A stretch of 22,152 nt of DNA from a virus: positions 1 through 22,152 of the IMG/VR virus record IMGVR_UViG_3300012928_001161. One strand, written 5' to 3'. The position numbers were made by a program, and so were the translations under genes. The notes under the pieces are model-generated. The model was not told the origin of the DNA. It saw only the letters and a program-made list of their open reading frames with translations, and did not search any database. Below are positions 6,954 to 14,588 of the stretch, in pieces. The number at the start of each line of letters is the position of its first letter. Within the stretch, counting starts at the first letter, position 1.

Positions 6954-7666
6954 AAACAGAAACAGTAACATGGGTCCATCACTGGACAGATAAAACATTT
7001 AGTTTTAAAACAACACGCAGTCAAACATTCCGTTTTAATAATGGCGAGTTTGCAATGATTGGATTAATGGTAGATGATAAACCATTATTGAGAGCATACA
7101 GTATTGCAAGTGCAAATTATGAAGATGAACTGGAGTTTCTTAGTATTAAGGTACCAGACGGACCTCTTACAAGTCGTTTACAGCATTTAAAAGTAGGAGA
7201 TGAAGTAGTTGTTATGCCAAAGTGTACAGGTACTTTAACAATAGATAATTTAACAGAAGCAAACAATTTATTTTTGTTGTCAACAGGAACAGGCATAGCA
7301 CCTTTTATGAGCATAATTAGAGATCCTCAGACATACGAAAAATTTAAAAATGTTATTTTAGTGCATACAACTAGAACACATGCAGAACACACTTACACAG
7401 ATGTTATACAAGAAATGTGCAATACATTTCCTTTGACATATTATGATACATGTACCCAAGAAGATTACGAACGTAAAGGCAGATTCTGGTTACATATACA
7501 AAACTTTACAGATGGCGGATTTAATAAAGACACTGATAGAGTAATGGTATGTGGTGGACCAGAAATGAATTATGAATGTAGAGATTTTTTTGAAAGTTTA
7601 AATTTTCAAGAAGGAAATTTAGGAGAACCTGGAGACTTTGTTTTAGAAAGAGCATTTGTTGACTGA
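6950..7666 (+). CDS. fpr: Ferredoxin/flavodoxin-NADP+ reductase (bacterial Fpr type)
   Basis: This 238-aa flavoprotein should transfer electrons between NADPH and ferredoxin or flavodoxin. It carries the FAD motif R48-AYS (RAYSIAS), the family signature GPLTSRLQ at 71-78, the NADP-binding TGTGIAPF at 112-119, VMVCGGPEM at 198-206 and the C-terminal ERAFVD characteristic of bacterial Fpr. Bacterial Fpr proteins are about 255 aa, so this one is near full length. The start is TTG at 6950, overlapping the stop of the previous gene. An in-frame TAA lies two codons upstream and the next Met is residue 36, inside the FAD domain, so TTG (or another non-ATG codon here) must be used. It ends the operon that starts at 6244. 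Two radical-SAM genes, which need low-potential electrons, follow directly. A phage-encoded Fpr is unusual. Confidence 0.92.
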   Translation: MKTETVTWVHHWTDKTFSFKTTRSQTFRFNNGEFAMIGLMVDDKPLLRAYSIASANYEDELEFLSIKVPDGPLTSRLQHLKVGDEVVVMPKCTGTLTIDNLTEANNLFLLSTGTGIAPFMSIIRDPQTYEKFKNVILVHTTRTHAEHTYTDVIQEMCNTFPLTYYDTCTQEDYERKGRFWLHIQNFTDGGFNKDTDRVMVCGGPEMNYECRDFFESLNFQEGNLGEPGDFVLERAFVD

Positions 7667-7672
7667 TAAATA
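7665..7672 (+). promoter_or_regulatory. Late promoter GATAAATA for the radical-SAM pair
   Basis: GATAAATA overlaps the end of the reductase gene (its stop is TGA at 7664-7666) and ends 5 nt before the ATG at 7678. The predicted start is the A of ATG; no Shine-Dalgarno site lies in range. Confidence 0.75.
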
Positions 7673-7677
7673 GTTAC

Positions 7678-9435
7678 ATGCTAGAAAAACACAATCCGGA
7701 AAAAGCAAGTGTGGACGTTCTGCTATTTGCGGACTCATTAGATTCTGTTTGGTATTTTGAACATTCAATACCATCATCAGTAGCATATAGTAAAGGCATA
7801 GGCAATGGATTTGACCAAATGTCTGATGAAGAATACAATGAATATTTGGCATCTGTTGAAGAAAAATCACCATCAAATGACAGGGCATTCTTTTACTTGG
7901 ATCAAGCAGATTATTATTCTGCACATCATACTACTAGAGCAATAGCATCTTATAAACTAGCACATGAATTACGCAAACATGGTTATACAGTTCAAGTTAT
8001 TAGCCATTTTTGGTATTTCACAGAAGAAGATTTCAAAAAAGTAATAGACAAGTTTGTTGGTGACAACACATTATTAGTTGGCTTTAGTGCTACATTCCAC
8101 AGTTCAAGTAACCCTTTTGCAGTATTACATAGTCTTTACTTTCCTGCAAGTAGACAAAGACAATTAAAATCTTGGATACATGCAAATAATCCAAACACAA
8201 AATTAGTTGCAGGAGGTACGCCTATAGACACGGATACGTTACTTGACCCAAAATATGATGGACCTTATCATGATATGGATGTCATTAATGTAGGATATGC
8301 AGACGTAACAATATTAGAAATGTTGCAAGACATGAAAGAAGGAATATTTTGGCCCATATATACAGATAAAGGAAGTAGACTAGACATACAAAGCAGTACA
8401 ATGACTTACTGCAAAGAAGATGCAATACAACATGGTGATGAAATGCCTTTAGAACTAGGCAGAGGATGTATTTTTAAATGTAACTTCTGTAATTTTGGAT
8501 TGATAGGAAAAACTAAAGGCACATACACAAGAAATCACATGGTAATACATGATGAATTAAAACGTAATTGGGAAGAAAATGGCATATACAAGTATTGGGT
8601 ATTAGATGATACTTTTAATGAGGATAGCGACAAATTAGAAGTTATAGCAAAACTTAAAGCAGACTCTAACATACCTTTAGAACTTAGTGCATTTTTAAGA
8701 TTAGATTTGCAGAACAGATTAAAACAAGAACAACTTTTAGTTGATTGTGGTTTAAAAAATCCACAATATGGTATTGAAACACTCAACCCTGATAGTGCAG
8801 TTGCAATTGGTAAAGGTTGGAACCCAGAAGAACAAATGGAATATTTAAGGTCAATTAAAAAAGGTGTATTTAAAGATGTTTGGTTGTTTAGTCATTTTAT
8901 AGTAGGACTACCAGAAGACTCACGTGAAAGTTTACACGACATGAGAGAAAAACTATTAGATCCTGAATACAATCCTTTGGATCATTTGTTTATTAATTTT
9001 TTATACATTAAAGAAGTACAGAAATCAGGGTGGCAGTCAGCAGGTGATAACCATGACGGTGGAGGTAGTGCAATAGACAAAGACCCAGAAGGATTTGGAT
9101 ATACGTTTCCCAATTCACATAAAAACAAATTACAAAGTATGGCAAAGGGTTCCTTATCAAAATTTTGGCGTAATAAACATGGCATAAGTTATGAAGGTGC
9201 ACAAAAATTTTCCCAAAAATTAAATCAAGATTTTAATGAAAGTAGAGGATACAAAAAGTTTCAACCTACAAGTTGGCATAAAATACCTAAAGGTGCTGAA
9301 AAATCTTCTTGGATGTTAAACTATTGGGATAATTACTTTACTGATATTATGTCAATAAAAGAACATACTAGATATAATTCTGTACAATGGATTCAAGAAG
9401 GCAAGGTTACAGAATTTAAACCTATGAGTAAATAA
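7678..9435 (+). CDS. Radical SAM protein with B12-binding-like N-terminal domain (paralogue 1)
   Basis: This 585-aa enzyme has the radical-SAM cluster motif C264-x3-C268-x2-C271 in ELGRGCIFKCNFCNFG, which binds a 4Fe-4S cluster that cleaves S-adenosylmethionine. Residues about 10-230 look like a Rossmann-type domain found before radical-SAM barrels (SYKLAHELRKHGYTVQVI, then LVAGGTPI and VINVGYADVTILEML), as in B12-binding radical-SAM families. I see no D-x-H-x2-G cobalamin ligand motif, so B12 may not be bound. Barrel landmarks include YWVLDDTFN (306-314), FLRLDLQNRLKQ, YGIETLNPDSA and GLPEDS. A C-terminal extension (about 440-585) has no recognised motif. The stop overlaps the start of paralogue 2 (TAATG). 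The substrate is unknown; the reductase just upstream is a plausible electron donor system. Confidence 0.87.
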   Translation: MLEKHNPEKASVDVLLFADSLDSVWYFEHSIPSSVAYSKGIGNGFDQMSDEEYNEYLASVEEKSPSNDRAFFYLDQADYYSAHHTTRAIASYKLAHELRKHGYTVQVISHFWYFTEEDFKKVIDKFVGDNTLLVGFSATFHSSSNPFAVLHSLYFPASRQRQLKSWIHANNPNTKLVAGGTPIDTDTLLDPKYDGPYHDMDVINVGYADVTILEMLQDMKEGIFWPIYTDKGSRLDIQSSTMTYCKEDAIQHGDEMPLELGRGCIFKCNFCNFGLIGKTKGTYTRNHMVIHDELKRNWEENGIYKYWVLDDTFNEDSDKLEVIAKLKADSNIPLELSAFLRLDLQNRLKQEQLLVDCGLKNPQYGIETLNPDSAVAIGKGWNPEEQMEYLRSIKKGVFKDVWLFSHFIVGLPEDSRESLHDMREKLLDPEYNPLDHLFINFLYIKEVQKSGWQSAGDNHDGGGSAIDKDPEGFGYTFPNSHKNKLQSMAKGSLSKFWRNKHGISYEGAQKFSQKLNQDFNESRGYKKFQPTSWHKIPKGAEKSSWMLNYWDNYFTDIMSIKEHTRYNSVQWIQEGKVTEFKPMSK

Positions 9436-11282
9436 TGACTGTTTGTTTAAAAGATCCAATAAAAGATCCAGGCATAAACTGGAATGAGTATGCTAAAAGT
9501 GAAAAAGTAGAAATCACTGTGGATGTAAATGACGATTTCGAACATACTCCTGTAGACGTTTTAATTTTTGCTTCTGATCCACAAAGAGGCAGAGAGTATG
9601 AAATGTTTCTTAAAGAAATATATCAGCCAGGCGACACAATGTCAGACCAAATATTTCAAGAATATATGGAAAGAGCAGAAAAATATGAACGAGATTGTTG
9701 GGAACTACCTACTAGAAAAGAACTTATGCTCAAACCTGATGGTCAAGCCTTCATGCAAAATAAAGGATATTATTTAACTTGGCCCTCCATAGACCAACAT
9801 GACGGTCGTGCTATGGGTAGTGATAAAGTTGCCCATGAAGTTAGAAAGTTAGGATATACAGTACAAGTTATACATAATTTATTACATGTATCTGAAGATA
9901 CTGTACATAAAATTATACAAAAATTTGTAGGTAAAAATACTAAAGCAGTAATGTTTGGTCAAGTATTTTCTTTTCATAAGGATATGTTTGGATTAATGAA
10001 TACTGTATTTTTTCCTCCTAGTAGACAACATAAAGTTAAAGAGTGGATTTTAGAACAAAACCCAACTGCAAAACTTGTTATGGGAGGTGCAAAATTTAAT
10101 TACACTAAAGAATTTGGAGGTGTTAGTAAAAATAAAACACCTTTAGATGATATAGATATTCGTATGTTTGGTTGGGCAGACGTAACTATCAGAGATATGT
10201 TGATAGATTTAGAACAAGGTAATCCTAAACCATTTTACAGTGACCCAAAAAGCATGTTGGATATTTACAATAGTTCTATGGAATATTTTGATGAAGATGT
10301 AATTCTTCCTAATGCAAGAATAGGATTAGAATTAGGTAGAGGATGTATTTTTAAATGTTCTTTTTGTGAATTTGATTTGATAGGAAAAACAAAAGGCACA
10401 TACACAAGAAGCACTTCTCGTCTCGAAGATGAACTAAAACGTAATTGGGAAGAATACGGAGTTCATAGATATTGGATTACTGATGATACATTGAATGATG
10501 ATACTGCAAAGTTAGAACGCATGGCAGATATACGAATTAGAAATAACATTCCTTTTAAGTATGCATGTTTTTTAAGATTAGATTTACAGCATAGATTAAA
10601 ACAAACTGATATTTTACTTGAAAGTGGACTTGAATATGGTCATTATGGTATTGAAACACTTAATCCTGATAGTGCCGCGGCTATCGGTAAAGGGTGGCAT
10701 CCTGAAGAGCAAATGGCATTTATTAGAGAACTAAAAGAAGATAAATTTAAAGATGTATTTTTACATTCTAATTTTATGTACGGACTTCCTGAAGATAGTT
10801 TAGAAATACTAAGAGACATGCACAACAAATTAATAGATGTAGAGTACAACAAATTAGACCAAATAGTTGTACAAAGTTATGTAATCAGAGAACCAAAAAT
10901 TAATTATCCAAAATCAGACCCAACAAAAGTTACAAGTGAAATTCAAGAAACTTTAGAAGAGCAAGGTTACACAATTACAACAGACCGTAAAGTTTGGGAT
11001 AGTATTTTAATGACAAAAAATAAACATGGACTATCCACTCAACAATCGCATCATATATCTCAACAAACTTCTATACAGTTTAGACATAACAAATATTGGA
11101 AAGAGCATTTTGATCCTGTAAAAAAATCTAATGATTTGAGACTACAAATGAGAAAAGACTATCAACAATACTTTGATAAAATTTTTAGTATTAAAAAACA
11201 TAATAGATATGAAACAGTTACTTTGTTTAATGAAGATGCGCCAAGAACACTATCTGTTCAAGAATATAAAGAATCACTTTAA
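9435..11282 (+). CDS. Radical SAM protein with B12-binding-like N-terminal domain (paralogue 2)
   Basis: This 615-aa protein is a tandem paralogue of the preceding gene. It shares GRGCIFKC-x-FC-x-F-x-LIGKTKGTYTR (C304, C308, C311), LRLDLQ-x-RLKQ, YGIETLNPDSA-x-AIGKGW-x-PEEQM and a C-terminal SIK-x-H-x-RY segment. The N-terminus has about 30 extra residues before the Rossmann-like domain (VDVLIFASD at 40-48; KVAHEVRKLGYTVQVI at 131-146). SIDQHDGRAMG (118-128) is near where a cobalamin His could be, but it is not the classical D-x-H-x2-G. It is translated from an ATG overlapping the stop of paralogue 1, implying stoichiometric or complex-forming products. Divergence in the N-terminal and C-terminal parts suggests different substrates or a heteromeric enzyme. 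Confidence 0.87.
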   Translation: MTVCLKDPIKDPGINWNEYAKSEKVEITVDVNDDFEHTPVDVLIFASDPQRGREYEMFLKEIYQPGDTMSDQIFQEYMERAEKYERDCWELPTRKELMLKPDGQAFMQNKGYYLTWPSIDQHDGRAMGSDKVAHEVRKLGYTVQVIHNLLHVSEDTVHKIIQKFVGKNTKAVMFGQVFSFHKDMFGLMNTVFFPPSRQHKVKEWILEQNPTAKLVMGGAKFNYTKEFGGVSKNKTPLDDIDIRMFGWADVTIRDMLIDLEQGNPKPFYSDPKSMLDIYNSSMEYFDEDVILPNARIGLELGRGCIFKCSFCEFDLIGKTKGTYTRSTSRLEDELKRNWEEYGVHRYWITDDTLNDDTAKLERMADIRIRNNIPFKYACFLRLDLQHRLKQTDILLESGLEYGHYGIETLNPDSAAAIGKGWHPEEQMAFIRELKEDKFKDVFLHSNFMYGLPEDSLEILRDMHNKLIDVEYNKLDQIVVQSYVIREPKINYPKSDPTKVTSEIQETLEEQGYTITTDRKVWDSILMTKNKHGLSTQQSHHISQQTSIQFRHNKYWKEHFDPVKKSNDLRLQMRKDYQQYFDKIFSIKKHNRYETVTLFNEDAPRTLSVQEYKESL

Positions 11283-11289
11283 CCACCAT

Positions 11290-11297
11290 AATAAATA
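11290..11297 (+). promoter_or_regulatory. Late promoter AATAAATA for the FabZ-like gene
   Basis: AATAAATA ends 6 nt before the ATG at 11304, in the 21-nt gap after the second radical-SAM gene. Confidence 0.65.
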
Positions 11298-11303
11298 CCT
11301 ATT

Positions 11304-11726
11304 ATGGAACTACCACACAGACACCCAATAGCCTTAATCGACGAACATCGAATCATAAACGATGAAGAAGTTGAAGCAACATTTATGGTACATAATGCAC
11401 ATCCAGTATTGGAAGGTCACTTCCCACATGTAAAAATTTGGCCTGGTGTTTATATTGTTGAAGGAATGAATCAATGTGCAGGATTACATGCACTACACTT
11501 AGCAGAAAAAGAAATTGGTAAAGTTAAACATGAAGATTATGTAACTTTTGTAACAAGTGTAGATAAATGTAAATTTAGATTTCCTGTCTTTCCTGGAACA
11601 AGATTAAGGTATGAAGCAAAATTAGTTAAACGTAAAATGCAACACATGTTCTATGATTGTAAAGTTTTTGATGGTGAAAGCCGTGTAGCATCTGCTACAA
11701 TAGGTTTGACAGCCAAAAAACTGTAA
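11304..11726 (+). CDS. FabZ-like hot-dog 3-hydroxyacyl thioester dehydratase
   Basis: This 140-aa single hot-dog domain protein is the length of FabZ. The start ELPHRHPIALIDE matches the FabZ entry strand (LPHRYPFLLVD). The catalytic His39 (in EGHF) and Glu53 (in IVEGMNQ) are present with the 14-residue spacing of E. coli FabZ (H54/E68). The usual FPG-x-P-I-x-PG is changed to FPHVKIWPG. FabZ removes water from 3-hydroxyacyl-ACP in fatty acid synthesis; relatives act on other hydroxyacyl carriers. Residues FVTSVDKCKFRFPVFPGT form the substrate-facing sheet typical of the family. It follows the radical-SAM pair with its own late promoter. It may adjust host lipid supply or take part in a dedicated acyl modification; the G-to-H and P-to-W changes near the active site hint at altered substrate. 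Confidence 0.85.
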   Translation: MELPHRHPIALIDEHRIINDEEVEATFMVHNAHPVLEGHFPHVKIWPGVYIVEGMNQCAGLHALHLAEKEIGKVKHEDYVTFVTSVDKCKFRFPVFPGTRLRYEAKLVKRKMQHMFYDCKVFDGESRVASATIGLTAKKL

Positions 11727-11756
11727 AAATCGCTCTTTTGAATCAAAATTTACCAA

Positions 11757-11785
11757 TTGACAATAAAATTTTTTGAAGTTATACT
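11757..11785 (+). promoter_or_regulatory. Consensus sigma70-type promoter before the 387-aa gene
   Basis: TTGACA (11757-11762), 17-nt spacer, TATACT (11780-11785). The hexamers and spacing are identical to those at 6244-6272. The expected start is near 11792, giving a leader of about 30 nt that contains GGAG (11803-11806) before ATG 11821. This is the main content of the 94-nt gap; the gap also holds AATAAACA (11810-11817), an imperfect late box. Confidence 0.8.
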
Positions 11786-11820
11786 AACTAGCAATATTGT
11801 TTGGAGTAAAATAAACATTT

Positions 11821-12984
11821 ATGGCGAGAAAGAAAAAACAAAGAACAGTATATGTAACTAAGCAACCTGATTGGAAAACTTTAAGACTTATTACTGATCC
11901 TATAGAGCAAGAAAAAGCATTTGACTCTTGCGACTATTTTGTGCATTCAGAAATATCAACCAAGGAGTTGACATCTGCGTATAGGAAGTGGGTGAAAGAA
12001 GCAAGTGGTTGGGCACCAGAAGAAATCAAAATTGTATTGAAAAATCCTGATTGGAGATTTAGCAGTAGTGCCAAGTATGCTTGGACGTGGCAAAAATTAG
12101 GATACATGCCTGAACGTCTTGCACAATTTTATAATAAGAGAAAAGAAAATCTACTCGAAACTGGTAAAAACGTTGTTGAAGAACAACAAGAAAAGAAAGC
12201 AGTAGCAAAACCTAAGATAAGCATACAGGAAAGAATGCTTTTACAAATTACTGACCTATGTGGAGAGTGGGACGACTTACTTGACCAATTTATTGAAAAA
12301 GAAAAGTTTGAACTTAAAAAGTTTGACCCTGAAAAAGATATGAAAGTTTATGGTGGAGGTGTTATAAAGCCAGCACATGCCAAAATGGTCAAAGAACAGT
12401 ATGAAGGCATATATGCAGAAGCACAAGAAAATTTAGCAGGTACATGTGAGCAGTTAAAAGAAGCATACAGTTTTATGGATAAGAAAATGAAGAAAGATTA
12501 TGTTACTTTCTTTGAAAAAATAAATGCCGCCTGTGATGCAATTATACTAACTGGTAAAGCAAATAGAAAACAACGTAAACCAAGAGCAAGAAGTAAAGAA
12601 AGTATTATTAAAAAAATGAAGTTCCAAGTGAGCGATGGCACACTAGGAATAGCATCTATATCGCCCACAGACGTCGTTTACGCCAATGAACTATGGGTGT
12701 ACAATACAAAGACCCGTAAAGTAGGAGTTTACCATGCTACGAACAAAGACCCACGTGGATTAGGAAGACCTGGCGCAGGACTAATGGTAAAAGGAACTAC
12801 TATACAAGAGTTTGATGCAGAAACAAGTGTACAAAAAACATTAAGAAAGCCAGCAGAACAAATTAACAACTGGACAGGAAACGCCAAAACAAAGTTTGCA
12901 AAAACATTTGAAGAAGTTAAAACAACACCCACCAAATTAAACGGAAGAATGAACGATACTACTATCATATTGAAAGCCTTTTAA
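11821..12984 (+). CDS. Phage protein of unknown function preceding gp13 (387 aa)
   Basis: I do not recognise a named family. The N-terminus is very basic (MARKKKQRTVYVTKQPDWK). Residues about 10-110 are aromatic-rich and globular, 110-135 form a charged linker (ENLLETGKNVVEEQQEKK), and about 140-240 are helical with many E and K. Residues about 245-265 are a second basic stretch (RKQRKPRARSKESIIKKM). The C-terminal part (about 275-387) looks beta-rich, with VYNTKTRKVGVYHA, GLMVKGTTIQEFD and QKTLRKP. Two basic segments suggest nucleic acid binding. It is the only protein gene directly behind a consensus sigma70-type promoter without tRNAs, so it is probably expressed early. An inverted repeat (GCCTT-TTA-AAGGC, 12976-12988) overlaps its stop. 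gp13 follows with its own late promoter. Confidence 0.75.
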   Translation: MARKKKQRTVYVTKQPDWKTLRLITDPIEQEKAFDSCDYFVHSEISTKELTSAYRKWVKEASGWAPEEIKIVLKNPDWRFSSSAKYAWTWQKLGYMPERLAQFYNKRKENLLETGKNVVEEQQEKKAVAKPKISIQERMLLQITDLCGEWDDLLDQFIEKEKFELKKFDPEKDMKVYGGGVIKPAHAKMVKEQYEGIYAEAQENLAGTCEQLKEAYSFMDKKMKKDYVTFFEKINAACDAIILTGKANRKQRKPRARSKESIIKKMKFQVSDGTLGIASISPTDVVYANELWVYNTKTRKVGVYHATNKDPRGLGRPGAGLMVKGTTIQEFDAETSVQKTLRKPAEQINNWTGNAKTKFAKTFEEVKTTPTKLNGRMNDTTIILKAF

Positions 12985-12995
12985 AGGCAAAAAGT

Positions 12996-13003
12996 GATAA
13001 ATA
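12996..13003 (+). promoter_or_regulatory. Late promoter GATAAATA for gp13
   Basis: GATAAATA ends 5 nt before the ATG at 13009. A GTG at 12994 in the same frame overlaps the box and is therefore unlikely to be the start. Confidence 0.75.
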
Positions 13004-13008
13004 GTAGT

Positions 13009-13776
13009 ATGGCACAGAGAATAGACCAAATAGGCTACAATAACAGAGACGAAATCATTAAAGAGATTCAGTTAAGATTGGCTGATGGAATGGTTGATGT
13101 TGAGTTAGATAGAGAGCATTACGACATAGCAATCAATAAGGCTATACAAAAGTATAGACAATTGAGTAGTGGTAGTGTAGAAGAAGCAGTTATTTTTATT
13201 CAAACCCAAGACGGTATTACAAAATATGTTTTACCTGATGAAGTTATAGACGTAAAACGTTTATACAGAAGAGGTATTGGTACTAATAGTGGCGGTGGCA
13301 CAAATTTTGATCCATTTGATGTTGCATTTAACAATATGTACATGCTACAAGCAGGGCAAATAGGTGGACTGGCAGTATTTGATGCATTTGCACAATACAA
13401 AGAAACTATAGGTCGTGTGTTTGGTAGTGAGTACAACTTTACATTCAATAGAAATACAAAAGAATTAACCATATTAAGAAACGTAGCACATGCTGAAGAT
13501 ATTGCAGTAGGAGTTAATAACTTCATCCCTGAAAGTGTTTTAATAAAGGACGTTTACGCCGCTGACTGGCTATCTAATTTTGCACTAGCACAAAGTAAAA
13601 TGATGTTAGGCGAAGCAAGAAGCAAGTTTCCAGGCGGACTTCCTGGACCAGGCGGAGCAACAACACTAAACGGTGATGCCCTTAAGGCTGAAGCAATAAC
13701 TGAAATGGATCAATTGATTGCCGGCTTACACAACATGGAAGAAGGCAACTCACCGCTAGGTTTTGTTATGGGATAA
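13009..13776 (+). CDS. gp13: T4 gp13-like neck protein
   Basis: In T4, gp13 forms the neck with gp14 and helps to attach the tail. This 255-aa protein shows the gp13 plan: an N-terminal helix pair EIIKEIQLRLADGMVDVEL, then HYDIAINKAIQKYRQLS (T4: QIYDCIQRALELYGEYH), a central region with VYAADWLSNFALAQSKMMLGEAR, and a C-terminus ending SPLGFVMG (T4: DPPFGILVG). GG-x-PGPGGATTLNGDALKAEA near residue 205 matches T4 LPGGVTIDGQRLIEEA. The ATG at 13009 is chosen from the late box; a GTG five codons upstream is rejected. T4 gp13 is 309 aa, so this is a compact form. Its stop overlaps the start of the first oxygenase-like gene (TAATG), so a structural gene and the cargo operon are coupled. Confidence 0.82.
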   Translation: MAQRIDQIGYNNRDEIIKEIQLRLADGMVDVELDREHYDIAINKAIQKYRQLSSGSVEEAVIFIQTQDGITKYVLPDEVIDVKRLYRRGIGTNSGGGTNFDPFDVAFNNMYMLQAGQIGGLAVFDAFAQYKETIGRVFGSEYNFTFNRNTKELTILRNVAHAEDIAVGVNNFIPESVLIKDVYAADWLSNFALAQSKMMLGEARSKFPGGLPGPGGATTLNGDALKAEAITEMDQLIAGLHNMEEGNSPLGFVMG

Positions 13777-14588
13777 TGCAAGATAATACCTATTGGGACA
13801 TACCCGAATTACTAGACTTTCCATTACCTTTTACAGCAGAAGAACTTTTATTACAAGAAGATTTTGACTTACAAGATGGATACCAAGATCCTGAGCATGT
13901 ACTAAGACATTCAAAAAAGATTGGTTGGACTACTAATCAAGAAGCACCTAATTTACAAATAGGTTGGCTAACAGATAAAAGCATTTCAAGACTTTTACAA
14001 GAGTGGGCAAAAGATATTTTCCCACAAGATTTCTTTTCACAAACATATTATAAAATGCCAAACAAAACATTTCCTGCAACTTTAGTTATGACTAAAGCAG
14101 GTGAAAGTACAAGATGGCACTATGAAGGATTTTATCCTTGGACAAATTTGACAGAACAACTAAGCAATCCAGGAAGAACAAGTTGTGTTCTTAATATTAA
14201 ATTAAGTGGCAAAACAGATAATGATATAGTTTTTGGTCAGCCTAGTGAAAAGGTTGTAAATACAGTTGAAAGATTGTATAATCAAAGAACACTAGAACAA
14301 GATGTACAATGGTGTGAGAATAAAAATATTAGAAGTAACTTTTACAGTGATGCTATAATGACAATAGATGAAGAAGTTACAGAAATAGATAGAAAAGTTA
14401 CATATGATTGTCCTTTCTTATTAAATTTAGGACATTTAGATACGCATCCTAATCCTTGGCATAGAGTAGAAAACAGTAGAACTGCAGAGCCAAGAATAAG
14501 TTTTAGGTTAATGTGTAATGAAAAATATTCAATGAAGCATTGGGTTGACTTACACAAAGAAGGAAAGTTATTAAATGCAACAAGTTAA
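13776..14588 (+). CDS. 2-oxoglutarate/Fe(II) oxygenase-like protein, paralogue 1 of 4
   Basis: This 270-aa protein is the most divergent of four tandem paralogues. It shows an H-x-E...H...R arrangement: H115 and E117 in TRWHYEG, H229 in NPWHRVEN, and R240 in EPRISFRLM. In clavaminate synthase-like 2-oxoglutarate oxygenases an H-x-E/D pair plus a distal His bind iron, and an Arg about 10 residues later binds 2-oxoglutarate; the strand pattern here (VLNIKLSG, FLLNLG, PRISFRL) fits a double-stranded beta helix. The N-terminal LLDFPLPFTAEELL motif is shared with the others. It begins on the stop codon of gp13 and overlaps the next gene by 14 nt. Substrate unknown; enzymatic identity is inferred from the residue pattern, so a non-enzymatic jelly-roll role remains possible. 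Confidence 0.6.
   Translation: MQDNTYWDIPELLDFPLPFTAEELLLQEDFDLQDGYQDPEHVLRHSKKIGWTTNQEAPNLQIGWLTDKSISRLLQEWAKDIFPQDFFSQTYYKMPNKTFPATLVMTKAGESTRWHYEGFYPWTNLTEQLSNPGRTSCVLNIKLSGKTDNDIVFGQPSEKVVNTVERLYNQRTLEQDVQWCENKNIRSNFYSDAIMTIDEEVTEIDRKVTYDCPFLLNLGHLDTHPNPWHRVENSRTAEPRISFRLMCNEKYSMKHWVDLHKEGKLLNATS

Noticed and set aside
7678-11282. Cobalamin-binding D-x-H-x2-G motif in the two radical-SAM proteins
   Set aside because: I looked in both N-terminal domains and found only HH (83-84) in the first and DQHDG in the second. B12 binding is therefore left open.
12976-12988. GCCTT-TTA-AAGGC inverted repeat as terminator of the 387-aa gene
   Set aside because: The stem is only 5 bp and is followed by A's, not T's.
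12994-13008. GTG start five codons upstream for gp13
   Set aside because: It lies within the late promoter box, so it would be upstream of the predicted transcript start; ATG 13009 fits the 5-nt spacing.
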